The notes beneath the pieces are model-generated. The model was not told the origin of the DNA, did not search any database, and was given only the letters and a program-made list of their open reading frames with translations. From Candidatus Gastranaerophilales bacterium (GTDB lineage: Bacteria > Cyanobacteriota > Vampirovibrionia > Gastranaerophilales > Gastranaerophilaceae): a DNA stretch of 32,321 bases. The position numbers were made by a program, and so were the translations under genes. How positions within the stretch are numbered: position 1 is the stretch's first letter; each line of letters begins with the position of its first letter. Positions 22,100 to 29,283 of the stretch are shown here, piece after piece. The stretch lies in assembly GCA_944324435.1 (NCBI GenBank), contig CALUWH010000023.1:1-32321 (forward strand), read 5' to 3'.

Positions 22100-22702
22100 C
22101 TAAAAACGTTTAAAACTGCCCGTTTTGTTTCCGTTTGCATCATATCTTATTGTTTTACCGCTTTTTAATTGCTTATAGCTGCCGGTTCTGTTACCGTTAG
22201 CGTCATAAGTATATGTTCTTCCGTTAGGCATTTGTCTTATTGAACCCGTCTTGTTGCCATTTGCGTCATACATATAAGTTCTGCCATTTGATTTTTTTAC
22301 GTATGAACCGGTTTTGTTTCCGTTAGCATCGTAAGTTACGGTTTTATCATTAGAGTATCTTATAGCTTTTCCTGTTCTGTTGCCATTCTCATCATAAGTA
22401 CGTATTGTTCCATTCTCGGATTGTCGTATGGAGCCGGTTTTGTTGCCATTGGCGTCATACACATAAGTTCTGCCGTTTGACCTGTTTACATACTTCCCGG
22501 TTTTATTCCCGTTTTCGTCATATACTACAGTTTTTTCTCCTTCAACAAAATTTGGTGATATACTGCTCGGATTTGCACCTGCTGTACTTTCTACAGTTTG
22601 ATAAACTCTATTACCATTTGAATCATAGGAGTATACCTTATATGCGTAAGCACTTGTAGAAACTGTTGTAAAAATTAATAAAACTAATAAGATTTTTTTC
22701 AT
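22100..22702 (-). CDS. Secreted protein built of 21-residue YD-type repeats
   Basis: A 200-residue exported protein. The signal peptide covers about 1-20 (MKKILLVLLIFTTVSTSAYA). A YDSNGN element lies at 26-31. From residue 61 there are seven units with an exact period of 21, each starting YDxNGN(K/R)TG (at 61, 82, 103, 124, 145, 166 and 187). The D-x-N-G-N core resembles RHS/YD repeats and calcium-type turns. It has no catalytic motif and no anchor, so it is probably a periplasmic or surface beta-structured protein. AAGGAG lies six bases before the ATG. The preceding minus-strand gene ends 71 bases upstream. Confidence 0.88.
   Translation of the reverse strand: MKKILLVLLIFTTVSTSAYAYKVYSYDSNGNRVYQTVESTAGANPSSISPNFVEGEKTVVYDENGNKTGKYVNRSNGRTYVYDANGNKTGSIRQSENGTIRTYDENGNRTGKAIRYSNDKTVTYDANGNKTGSYVKKSNGRTYMYDANGNKTGSIRQMPNGRTYTYDANGNRTGSYKQLKSGKTIRYDANGNKTGSFKRF
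22103..22522 (-). repeat. 63-bp coding tandem repeats
   Basis: Seven in-frame units of 63 bases, the last one partial, encode the YDxNGN repeats. Units 1 and 4 share YV(N/K)(R/K)SNGRT and units 2 and 5 share SIRQ, which indicates a higher-order period of three units (189 bases). Confidence 0.8.
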
Positions 22703-22773
22703 TCATAACTCCTTGCTTTGTATATATAACGATTTTTTACAAAGTTTGTTCATTTATTATACCAAATTTTTAC

Positions 22774-24048
22774 TTATGATATAATCCCCTCTTTTATTAA
22801 TTGCTCTTTAATTTCTTTTTTAGTTTGAAACTCTTTACCGTCTTTGTCAGTAAGTCTTTTAATAACCATAGCAGCAGGCGTAATTACTCCAAGAGCCAAT
22901 ACACAAGCTCCGATATTCTTTATTATGGACATTCTCTTTAGTTTTTTTACACCATTAAAGAATTGTTCAGAAGTTTCGCCTTTTGCCAAAGCATCCTTAT
23001 ACTGATTATACAATTCATCAACCTGACTATGCATACCTTCTACATCTTTAAGGTCAATGAAAGCCCTTGTATCAATCTTATCGGTTCCCTTCATTGTTTT
23101 AATAATATCGGCCTGTTTAGCAAGTTTGACAATCTGGTTTTCAGGATGTTTATGCAAAAATTCATACAGTTCAAGCTTTGTAGAGTATCCGTTTTTAAAA
23201 TCCTTCATTGCCTTTTCTACAGAGCCGTCGTCAAATGTCTTTTTAAAACCTTCGTCTTCTAGGATTCTTGAATCCAGAGTAATTGATTTATTATGTTTTT
23301 TCTTAGCAGAATTTTCCATCCACTGTTGAATCTTTTTACCAGCATAGTATAGGAAGAACAAACAAGAGCCCTCTTTTATGGCATAGCCGGCAAACTCCTG
23401 AGGGTTTCTTGAATCCGTTAGTCTTTCTGTTGTAATAAAACCGTCCATAATATACATATTTTTAACAGGGGAGAATGCAAACTCTTCGACAACTCTTCCT
23501 ATCCCTTTAAACGAAGGATTCTGAGATTGCTTTTCTTCTTTTTTATTTTTATTCTCATTGTATTCCTGAATCAAATTCTTCCTTATTTGCTGCTTTGTAT
23601 AATATTGTTTTAATCTTGTTAAACCGACATAAGATACTGCAGCAAGAACCGTTGATACAACAAACTTTGACGCCGCAAGATTTTTAAAGAGTTTTTTCTG
23701 CATCCCAGCTTTTTCAAGATTCTTCTTTATATCATCTGTTGGGGCATATTCTTTTATTTTCTCGAAAATCTCTTTATCCTTAAAGTTTCTGGGGTCAATT
23801 TTTGAATCTAAACTAAATGATTTGAAAACAATTTTATCAAAAAGCCACTTAAAGGCCGGAATTCCGCCTAACCACAAAGCCTCTGTTCCAAACTCATCAA
23901 TAAATCTGTCTACACCTTCCTCTTTTTTTCCTGTGATATATGAACCTGCTGTCATCCCAAGGCAGCTAGAGCCGTCTTTGACCCCTAATGGCCATAATGA
24001 ATTGGGGTTGCCTAAAGTCGAGTATAGTTTTGCTGCATTCCAAATCAT
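22774..24048 (-). CDS. Unknown membrane protein with an internal PSFKG motif
   Basis: A 424-residue protein of unknown function. Hydrophobic segments lie near 53-68, 128-148, 220-240 and 380-400. A membrane helix followed by LKQYYTKQQIRKNLIQEY (145-162) recalls the helix-plus-KKQxxDIQKNL repeats of the 13796 protein. NPSFKGIGRVVEEF at about 178-191 carries the F-K-G motif. The region 250-360 is charged and helical. The ATG at 24048 has no ribosome binding site; a 15-codon frame with a strong site ends four bases before it, so translation is probably coupled. The terminator at 24172 separates it from the upstream rpoZ-like gene. Confidence 0.75.
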   Translation of the reverse strand: MIWNAAKLYSTLGNPNSLWPLGVKDGSSCLGMTAGSYITGKKEEGVDRFIDEFGTEALWLGGIPAFKWLFDKIVFKSFSLDSKIDPRNFKDKEIFEKIKEYAPTDDIKKNLEKAGMQKKLFKNLAASKFVVSTVLAAVSYVGLTRLKQYYTKQQIRKNLIQEYNENKNKKEEKQSQNPSFKGIGRVVEEFAFSPVKNMYIMDGFITTERLTDSRNPQEFAGYAIKEGSCLFFLYYAGKKIQQWMENSAKKKHNKSITLDSRILEDEGFKKTFDDGSVEKAMKDFKNGYSTKLELYEFLHKHPENQIVKLAKQADIIKTMKGTDKIDTRAFIDLKDVEGMHSQVDELYNQYKDALAKGETSEQFFNGVKKLKRMSIIKNIGACVLALGVITPAAMVIKRLTDKDGKEFQTKKEIKEQLIKEGIIS

Positions 24049-24052
24049 ACTA

Positions 24053-24100
24053 TCATAAGCCCCATATTAAATTCATTAACTTTTTGCTGTGTTTGTTCAT
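24053..24100 (-). CDS. Possible 15-residue leader peptide before the 22774-24048 gene
   Basis: On the minus strand AAAGGTAGG precedes an ATG at 24100. The frame encodes MNKHSKKLMNLIWGL and stops at 24055-24053, four bases before the ATG at 24048. The good ribosome binding site here and the lack of one on the longer gene suggest coupling. A frameshift joining the two frames is the alternative. Confidence 0.35.
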   Translation of the reverse strand: MNKHSKKLMNLIWGL

Positions 24101-24171
24101 ACTACACCTACCTTTCTTTTAAGTATTCTAAAGTTTCAAAATTGCTGATATATTAAGAAATTTTTACAAAT

Positions 24172-24207
24172 AAAAAAGAACCCCTGACGTCAGGAGTTCT
24201 TTTTTAT
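24172..24207. terminator. Intrinsic terminator after the rpoZ-like gene
   Basis: AAAAAAGAAC pairs with GTTCTTTTTT, and inside it CCTGA with TCAGG, with one C-A mismatch between the two helices. The T-run on either strand allows it to work both ways. Confidence 0.85.
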
Positions 24208-24221
24208 AAATTCATTATCGG

Positions 24222-24464
24222 TTAGCCGACCAACTCCGTATCGTCAGATTCGGAAGCTTTAACCATAATTGCGTGCTCAACAGGATTTTCCTTTTTATAA
24301 GCATTTTCGTTAACAGCTTCCTCAAAACCAAACTCGTCTCGGGCTTTCTTCATCTGAGTCTCATCAACTAACTTTTTAGCCAATTCAGCTATTTCGTAGA
24401 CCAATTTATATCTGTTTTCTGTATTTTCATTCAATTCCCAGGCTACTTTAATTATCTGATCCAT
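24222..24464 (-). CDS. rpoZ: RNA polymerase omega subunit-like protein
   Basis: An 80-residue acidic, all-helical protein. NRYKLVYEIAELAKKLVDE (17-35) resembles the omega core (N-R-F/Y-x-L-V-x-x-A-x-x-A-x-x-L), and NPVEHAIMVKASE (60-72) resembles the C-terminal KPVxxAxxEIAE element. Omega helps assemble and stabilise RNA polymerase by clamping the beta-prime subunit. Size fits. A good ribosome binding site (AAGAGG) precedes the ATG and a terminator follows. The match is by eye and several usual residues differ, so an unrelated small helical protein cannot be excluded. Confidence 0.5.
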   Translation of the reverse strand: MDQIIKVAWELNENTENRYKLVYEIAELAKKLVDETQMKKARDEFGFEEAVNENAYKKENPVEHAIMVKASESDDTELVG

Positions 24465-24584
24465 TTTTACCTCTTCAATTTCTCAATAATAACGATTGTA
24501 TAACGCTCAAAAAGTTTTGTCTAGGGGGGATGAAATTTCATAGAAAAATTTTATATTTACAATACTTAACAAAAAAGTCAATTT

Positions 24585-24612
24585 TTAACAAAGAAAATAC
24601 TTAATATATACA
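24585..24612 (+). promoter_or_regulatory. Probable promoter of the 24638 gene
   Basis: TTAACA at 24585-24590, a 16-base spacer and TATACA at 24607-24612. Start would be near 24619, with AAGGAG before the ATG at 24638. The region is very AT-rich, so chance matches are likely. Confidence 0.35.
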
Positions 24613-24637
24613 TACACGAGAATAATAAGGAGAAAAT

Positions 24638-25183
24638 ATGGGCGGACAGTATTCATTAGATTATTTGAAGAACAATTCAACACTTTACAAACTGGCAGAA
24701 AAGTATGATTCAGCCGAGAATAAAGGCAATAATGACAGAATATTAAACGGAAAAGAGGTCAGTCTGTTCACAGCGGAACTAAAAAGCCGGGGTATAAATT
24801 TTGATTTTTCTAAAATTAAAGATTCAGACTATTTAAGCGGTGTGGACAAGCAATATGCGAAAGAACTAAAACAGGCAGAAAAGAGAAAAGAATTAATAAA
24901 TGAGCTTAAAGATGAGTATTCAATTGAACAATTCAAAAATTCTAACGGAGAAATGATGTATAGAATAACTCCGAAAAAGGATGTCAATGTAAGCGGAGTT
25001 ACAAGTGATTTAAAACTTGTTGCCGGCACTATTGCAGAAAATAATGACGGCTATGGCCAATGGGATGGACCGAATGGAGGCTATATCGGTAATAAGCAAA
25101 TGAAAGGTGTTTCATTCGTCATACCGGAACGTGCACTTGGGGCTCAAAAAGGCTTTTTTGAAGCAATACTGGATCTTTGGTAA
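24638..25183 (+). CDS. Unknown 181-residue protein with an EF-hand-like stretch
   Basis: AAGGAG at good spacing and a full frame support a real gene. The N-terminus has YDSAENKGNNDRILNGKEV (24-42), which resembles an EF-hand or dockerin-type loop with Asn/Asp ligands and a closing Glu, but the spacing is imperfect. The middle (70-100) is a charged helix. The C-terminal part is glycine-rich and hydrophobic (VAGTIAENNDGYGQWDGPNG, then GVSFVIPERALGAQKGFFEA) and ends in ILDLW. There is no signal peptide. It converges with map, with three bases between the two stops. Function unknown. Confidence 0.75.
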   Translation: MGGQYSLDYLKNNSTLYKLAEKYDSAENKGNNDRILNGKEVSLFTAELKSRGINFDFSKIKDSDYLSGVDKQYAKELKQAEKRKELINELKDEYSIEQFKNSNGEMMYRITPKKDVNVSGVTSDLKLVAGTIAENNDGYGQWDGPNGGYIGNKQMKGVSFVIPERALGAQKGFFEAILDLW

Positions 25184-25186
25184 CAA

Positions 25187-25939
25187 TTAGTCCATCAGAG
25201 TTGTCATAAGCACAGGTTCACCGTCAGTTGCAAGAACAGTATGTTCAAAATGCGCAGACGGTTTTCTGTCTTTAGTTACAACGCCCCATTTGTCATCTTC
25301 CACAAAAACTTCATCTCCGCCGAGATTAAGCATGGGTTCAATCGCAATAACCATGCCGGACTTTATAAGAGTTTCGTCTCCTACTCTAAAGTTAAACAGG
25401 AACGGATCCTCATGCATTGAATGCCCGACGCCGTGCCCTCCATATTGTCTTACAATACCAAGATTATAACTTTTTGCGACATCTTCCACTGCTCCAGATA
25501 TGTCATCTAAAACATTTCCGGCTCTCATTTGTGCGATACCTGCAAATAGAGCTTCTTCGGTGGCTTTCATAAGCATTTTTTTTTCATCCGAAATATTACC
25601 TACAGCATAGGACCAAGCACTATCGCCAACCATCCCCCCATAGGTTGCACCGACATCTATTGCTATAATATCCCCTTCTTTAAGGATTTCAGTCTCTGAA
25701 GGTATGCCATGTACGACTTTTTCATTAATTGAAGTACAAATACAGCCGGGGAAGCCGTGATATCCGAGAAAAGTAGGAATAGCTTTATTTTCTTTTATAA
25801 CCTGCATTGCTATACTATCGAGCTCTTTTGTAGAAATCCCCGGTTCTACAACTTCTCTCATTTTTTTATGCACAAGAGCAACGATATGTCCGGCATGCCT
25901 CATTCTTTTTATTTCATCACGTGATTTTCTGTTAATCAT
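25187..25939 (-). CDS. map: Methionine aminopeptidase type I
   Basis: A 250-residue metalloenzyme that removes the initiator methionine from new proteins. All five metal ligands are visible: Asp95 (IAIDVGATYGG), Asp106 (GDSAWSY), His169 (YGGHGVGHSMHE), Glu201 (AIEPML) and Glu232 (HFEHT). His78 in HGIPS is the substrate-side histidine. Length and order match the E. coli enzyme. The start is supported by GAGG upstream. It lies downstream of dapL on the same strand, but a 138-base gap with a possible terminator suggests separate transcription. Confidence 0.97.
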   Translation of the reverse strand: MINRKSRDEIKRMRHAGHIVALVHKKMREVVEPGISTKELDSIAMQVIKENKAIPTFLGYHGFPGCICTSINEKVVHGIPSETEILKEGDIIAIDVGATYGGMVGDSAWSYAVGNISDEKKMLMKATEEALFAGIAQMRAGNVLDDISGAVEDVAKSYNLGIVRQYGGHGVGHSMHEDPFLFNFRVGDETLIKSGMVIAIEPMLNLGGDEVFVEDDKWGVVTKDRKPSAHFEHTVLATDGEPVLMTTLMD

Positions 25940-26033
25940 ACAAACCTCATTCCTGCCCTTATTGTAATCCCAATAAACAAGTAATGCAAGATGACAAGTT
26001 AGACTCGCACCCTCTGAATAGCACCGTTAAAAT

Positions 26034-26057
26034 AACGCTTAATAAGTAATGAGCGTT
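26034..26057 (-). terminator. Weak terminator after dapL
   Basis: On the minus strand, AACGCT pairs with AGCGTT around a 12-base loop, followed by ATTTTAAC. The stem is short and the T-run modest. Confidence 0.35.
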
Positions 26058-26077
26058 GTCATGACACAGAATAATTA

Positions 26078-27247
26078 CTACATAAACAGTTTTTCAAACC
26101 GCTCCATAGCTTCTCTTGTGTTTTCTTTGGAGCCAAATGAAGTTAAACGGAAGTATCCTTCACCATTTTTTCCAAAGCCGGAGCCCGGAGTACCTACTAC
26201 TTGCGCATTTTCTAATAAATAATCAAAGAATTCCCAAGATGTCATATTGTTTGGGCATTTTAGCCATATATAGGGAGAATACTTGCCGCCAACATGCCAA
26301 ATGTTACACCTTTTTAATGTTTCGGAAATTAATTTGGCATTCTCTTTATAGTAATTAAGATTTTCTTTAATTTCTTTTTGCCCATCTTCCGTAAATACCG
26401 CTTCTGCAGCGCGCTGGACTATATAGGGCACACCGTTGAATTTTGTTGTCTGACGTCTCAGCCACATTTTATTTAACTTCCCTAAAACCTTTGGTACAAT
26501 TGTGTATCCGCATCTTGTACCTGTAAATCCTGCCATTTTAGATAGTGAACAAAATTCTATAGCACATTCTTTTGCACCTTCTATCTCGTATATGCTGTGA
26601 GGAAGGCTGTTGTCGTCAATAAAGCATTCATAAGCAGCATCAAACAGGATTACGGCTCCAAGCTCTCTTGCATAATCAACCCACATCTTTAGCTGTTCCT
26701 TGTTATATGCTGCTCCTGTAGGGTTATTTGGAGAGCAAATATATATAATATCTGCTTTTACACTTTTATCCGGCAGCGGTAAGAAACAGTTTTCCCCATT
26801 AGCATCAGCAAAAACAACTTTTCTGCCGGCCATAATATTTGTATCAACATACACCGGATAAACAGGATCCGGAACTAAAACAGTATTATCCTGTGCAAAT
26901 AGGTCAAGAATATTTCCTAAATCGCTCTTTGCTCCGTCAGATATGAATATTTCGTCAAGTTCCAGTTCAACTCCATGGCTTAGATAATATTTTTTCACGG
27001 CCTCTCTTAAAAAATCATAACCCTGCTCTGGGCCATATCCTCTGAATGTTGCCTGAACGCCCATTTCGTCGACAGCTTTATGCATAGCGCCAATTACAGC
27101 TTTGCATAAAGGCAAAGTAACATCGCCGATGCCAAGCCTGATAACTTTCTTGTCAGGATTCTTTGCTGTAAATTCATTAACCTTTTTTGCGACTGTTGAG
27201 AATAAATAACTTTGTTCTAAATTTTCATAGTTTTTGTTTATGTTCAT
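26078..27247 (-). CDS. dapL: LL-diaminopimelate aminotransferase
   Basis: A 389-residue PLP enzyme of fold type I that converts tetrahydrodipicolinate directly to LL-diaminopimelate for lysine and peptidoglycan. N-terminal RLGIGDVTLPL (37-47) and FRGYGPEQGY (68-77) are typical of DapL rather than of general aspartate aminotransferases. CSPNNPTG (171-178) contains the PLP-contacting Asn, FDAAYE (202-207) holds Asp203 and Tyr206, and SLSKMAGFTGTRCG carries the Schiff-base Lys237. This one-step route is known in cyanobacteria, plants, chlamydiae and some others, which supports the lineage call. The gene starts nine bases after the stop of the preceding unknown gene, so the two form an operon. 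Confidence 0.95.
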   Translation of the reverse strand: MNINKNYENLEQSYLFSTVAKKVNEFTAKNPDKKVIRLGIGDVTLPLCKAVIGAMHKAVDEMGVQATFRGYGPEQGYDFLREAVKKYYLSHGVELELDEIFISDGAKSDLGNILDLFAQDNTVLVPDPVYPVYVDTNIMAGRKVVFADANGENCFLPLPDKSVKADIIYICSPNNPTGAAYNKEQLKMWVDYARELGAVILFDAAYECFIDDNSLPHSIYEIEGAKECAIEFCSLSKMAGFTGTRCGYTIVPKVLGKLNKMWLRRQTTKFNGVPYIVQRAAEAVFTEDGQKEIKENLNYYKENAKLISETLKRCNIWHVGGKYSPYIWLKCPNNMTSWEFFDYLLENAQVVGTPGSGFGKNGEGYFRLTSFGSKENTREAMERFEKLFM

Positions 27248-27256
27248 ACTGCCCTC

Positions 27257-27790
27257 TTATTTTTTTAACATTTTACTAATAGGATGCTCTTTAACCATTT
27301 CTGACACAAAGCTCTTAAAGTCTCTTATAAAAGCTTGAATATTTTCAAACTCTTCTACTGTTGGCATTTTCACATAACATTTTTTGACAATATTGTTATT
27401 ATCAAAATTTTCATTAGCCTCTTTTACTATATTTTCGCCATCCTTTAAAATTGTTGTCCATTTGGAAAATAAAGGTTTTTCCATTTTTTTTACTTCACCG
27501 GTTTCATTATTAACAAAAAAAGCTGTCTTTTTGTTAACTCCAATAACAGATTCACCATGCATCGTACCAACATTCTTACGCCCCTGCGTAAACCATCTGA
27601 AATCAGCAATTTTAGAATCTTTGCCAATAATTACTTTATCCAGAATCATAGCTTCAAAAAAATTATCTTTATTAGGATAAACCGATTCCTGATTCATTTT
27701 ATCCAACAGAGAGTGCAGGTTTTGCATCCCATCTTTTGATAAATATCTTTTTGCCTGAAAATTTTGCCCCTGAATACTTTGAACTTTCAA
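27257..27790 (-). CDS. Unknown 177-residue protein with TTG start
   Basis: The frame begins with TTG at 27790, preceded by AAGGAG at good spacing; the first in-frame ATG is 21 codons later. The N-terminus, KVQSIQGQNFQAKRYLSKDG, carries an F-Q-A-K motif near residue 11, similar to the F-K-G/A motifs in neighbours. The middle has beta-type stretches (VGTMHGESVIGVNKKTAFFV) and the C-terminus is helical and basic (KEHPISKMLKK). No signal peptide, membrane segment or known domain. It lies nine bases upstream of dapL and is likely co-transcribed with it. Function unknown. Confidence 0.78.
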   Translation of the reverse strand: MKVQSIQGQNFQAKRYLSKDGMQNLHSLLDKMNQESVYPNKDNFFEAMILDKVIIGKDSKIADFRWFTQGRKNVGTMHGESVIGVNKKTAFFVNNETGEVKKMEKPLFSKWTTILKDGENIVKEANENFDNNNIVKKCYVKMPTVEEFENIQAFIRDFKSFVSEMVKEHPISKMLKK

Positions 27791-27820
27791 AACCTTCTCC
27801 TTAACTAAATCTATCTCTCC

Positions 27821-27844
27821 TTTACCCCTTTACCCCTTTATCCC
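27821..27844. repeat. Tandem octamer TTTACCCC, three units
   Basis: TTTACCCC twice and then TTTATCCC, head to tail, between the stop of the nuclease gene and the start of the 27257-27790 gene. On the coding strand it reads GGGGTAAA. Confidence 0.85.
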
Positions 27845-28354
27845 TTATTGGTCGGATTCTTCGTGTCGGCCTTTCATCATCTTTTCAAAATCAGAAGGTT
27901 TTATGTTCTGGATAAAATCTTTAAATTCCTGTGCTTCTTCTTCATCTTTTGCAGAATCGGTTGATACAGAGCCGTTCATAAGAACATTTGCAGTAACAAA
28001 TATCGGAGCTTCTGCTCTCATTGCAACTGCTATGGCATCAGAAGGACGAGCGTCTATCTCTAAAGTTTCGCCGTCTTTTACAAGATACAGAGTTGCATAG
28101 TATGTATCTTTTTCAACATCGTTGATTTCAACCTTTTCAAGCTTGTAACCTGTTTTTTCGATAATATTAGTAATCAAATCGTGTGTCATCGGACGTGCAA
28201 CAACAAGTCCTTCTATACATCTTATAATAGCGCTTGCTTCAGCAGAGCCAATCCATATAGGAAGCGCCTTTCTGTTATCTAAATCATGCAGAACAACAAT
28301 CGGTGAATTTGTTCGGACATCCAATGCTATACCCATTACTTTCATTTCTATCAT
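27845..28354 (-). CDS. Bifunctional nuclease domain protein (DUF151/BFN)
   Basis: A 169-residue protein of the BFN family, reported in plants and bacteria as nucleases acting on DNA and RNA. The start at 28354 is chosen because GAGGG lies eight bases upstream and MIEMKVMGIALD is the usual family N-terminus; an in-frame TTG at 28369 would place that site inside the coding region. Family blocks are visible: LPIWIGSAEASAI, RPMTHDLI and the RPSDAIAVAMRAEAPIFV segment. The C-terminal 40 residues are acidic and low-complexity, ending GRHEESDQ. Biochemical activity is inferred from the family. It is divergent from nadK by 74 bases. Confidence 0.9.
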   Translation of the reverse strand: MIEMKVMGIALDVRTNSPIVVLHDLDNRKALPIWIGSAEASAIIRCIEGLVVARPMTHDLITNIIEKTGYKLEKVEINDVEKDTYYATLYLVKDGETLEIDARPSDAIAVAMRAEAPIFVTANVLMNGSVSTDSAKDEEEAQEFKDFIQNIKPSDFEKMMKGRHEESDQ

Positions 28355-28415
28355 TTTATTTGCCCTCAACCAGTGTGATCTTGAGCCTATTATAACATAA
28401 AAGAGAATTATATGA

Positions 28416-28421
28416 TATAAT
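28416..28421 (+). promoter_or_regulatory. -10 box placing the nadK start on or beside its ATG
   Basis: TATAAT at 28416-28421 is a perfect -10; the -35 region is weak. Start would fall at 28428-28429, on or next to the ATG. No Shine-Dalgarno sequence precedes the gene, so a leaderless mRNA is likely. Confidence 0.45.
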
Positions 28422-28428
28422 CCAATGT

Positions 28429-29214
28429 ATGAAATTTAATGTTATATACAATCAGACCATAACTAATTATAAGGACGTTCTATCAGCTGTTGAAAACGCT
28501 CTTATCAAAAGCAATATAGAGTTTCGTTCGTTTAATATAGACTGCATGGAAGATTTCGGGGATTTTACAATTGTTATCGGCGGTGATGGAACTCTTTTGA
28601 AGGCCGCAAGATTTTATTCTAAAACTAAGACACCTGTCTTTGGTATCAACGTCGGCCGTTTAGGCTTTTTAGCACAAGCAGGGAATGGTGAGATAGATAA
28701 TGCTATAAAAGCAATTCTGAAAGGACAATATTCAACAGAAGAACGCCTGATGCTTTCAGCAGGCTCGTCTCTAGCTTTAAACGATTTTGTAATCAAAGGC
28801 TGTTCTCCGAGCAGAACCTCAAAACTATTTTTAGAAATTAACGGAAAATTTGTCTGTGACTATATTGCGGATGGTTTGATTATTTCAACTCCAACAGGCT
28901 CTACAGCTTATGGACTTTCAGCAGGCGGACCTGTATTATACCCGACACTGGATGCACTTGTAATCGTACCTATATGTCCGCATACACTAAATGCAAGACC
29001 TCTTGTTATTCCGTCAGATGAACAAATTACAGTTAAAACAGGAGATAAGCTGCTTTCAGTTGCCGCAGACGGTATTGATACAATGGAATGTGTTAATAAA
29101 ATTGATATCAAGGCTGCTAAAGAGAAAGCAATACTTGCCTTTTTAAAAGATGACAGTTTTTATTCTGTATTAAGAAGTAAGCTTCACTGGGGCATTTCGC
29201 CCACTTCGATATAA
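28429..29214 (+). CDS. nadK: NAD kinase
   Basis: A 261-residue cytosolic kinase that makes NADP from NAD. The catalytic GGDGTLL motif is at 51-57 (Asp53) and FGINVGRLGFL follows at 71-81. The glycine-rich DGLIISTPTGSTAYGLSAGG element is at 148-167, and LNDFVIKG supplies the usual Asn-Asp pair near 118. It is slightly short at the N-terminus compared with larger bacterial homologues but complete in its core. No ribosome binding site is present. The TolC-like gene starts 69 bases downstream with its own TATAAT (29259-29264). Confidence 0.96.
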   Translation: MKFNVIYNQTITNYKDVLSAVENALIKSNIEFRSFNIDCMEDFGDFTIVIGGDGTLLKAARFYSKTKTPVFGINVGRLGFLAQAGNGEIDNAIKAILKGQYSTEERLMLSAGSSLALNDFVIKGCSPSRTSKLFLEINGKFVCDYIADGLIISTPTGSTAYGLSAGGPVLYPTLDALVIVPICPHTLNARPLVIPSDEQITVKTGDKLLSVAADGIDTMECVNKIDIKAAKEKAILAFLKDDSFYSVLRSKLHWGISPTSI

Positions 29215-29283
29215 ACAATTTCATACAAGAAAATGAACTCTAATTTTTGTTTGTCGTCTATAATGTAGTAGAGAAACAGATAA

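Noticed and set aside
22103-22522. CRISPR array or intergenic minisatellite
   Set aside because: The 63-bp units stay in frame, encode YD-type repeats after a signal peptide, and have no unique spacers.
28355-28369. TTG start for the bifunctional nuclease
   Set aside because: It would place the ribosome binding site inside the coding region; the ATG at 28354 fits the family N-terminus.
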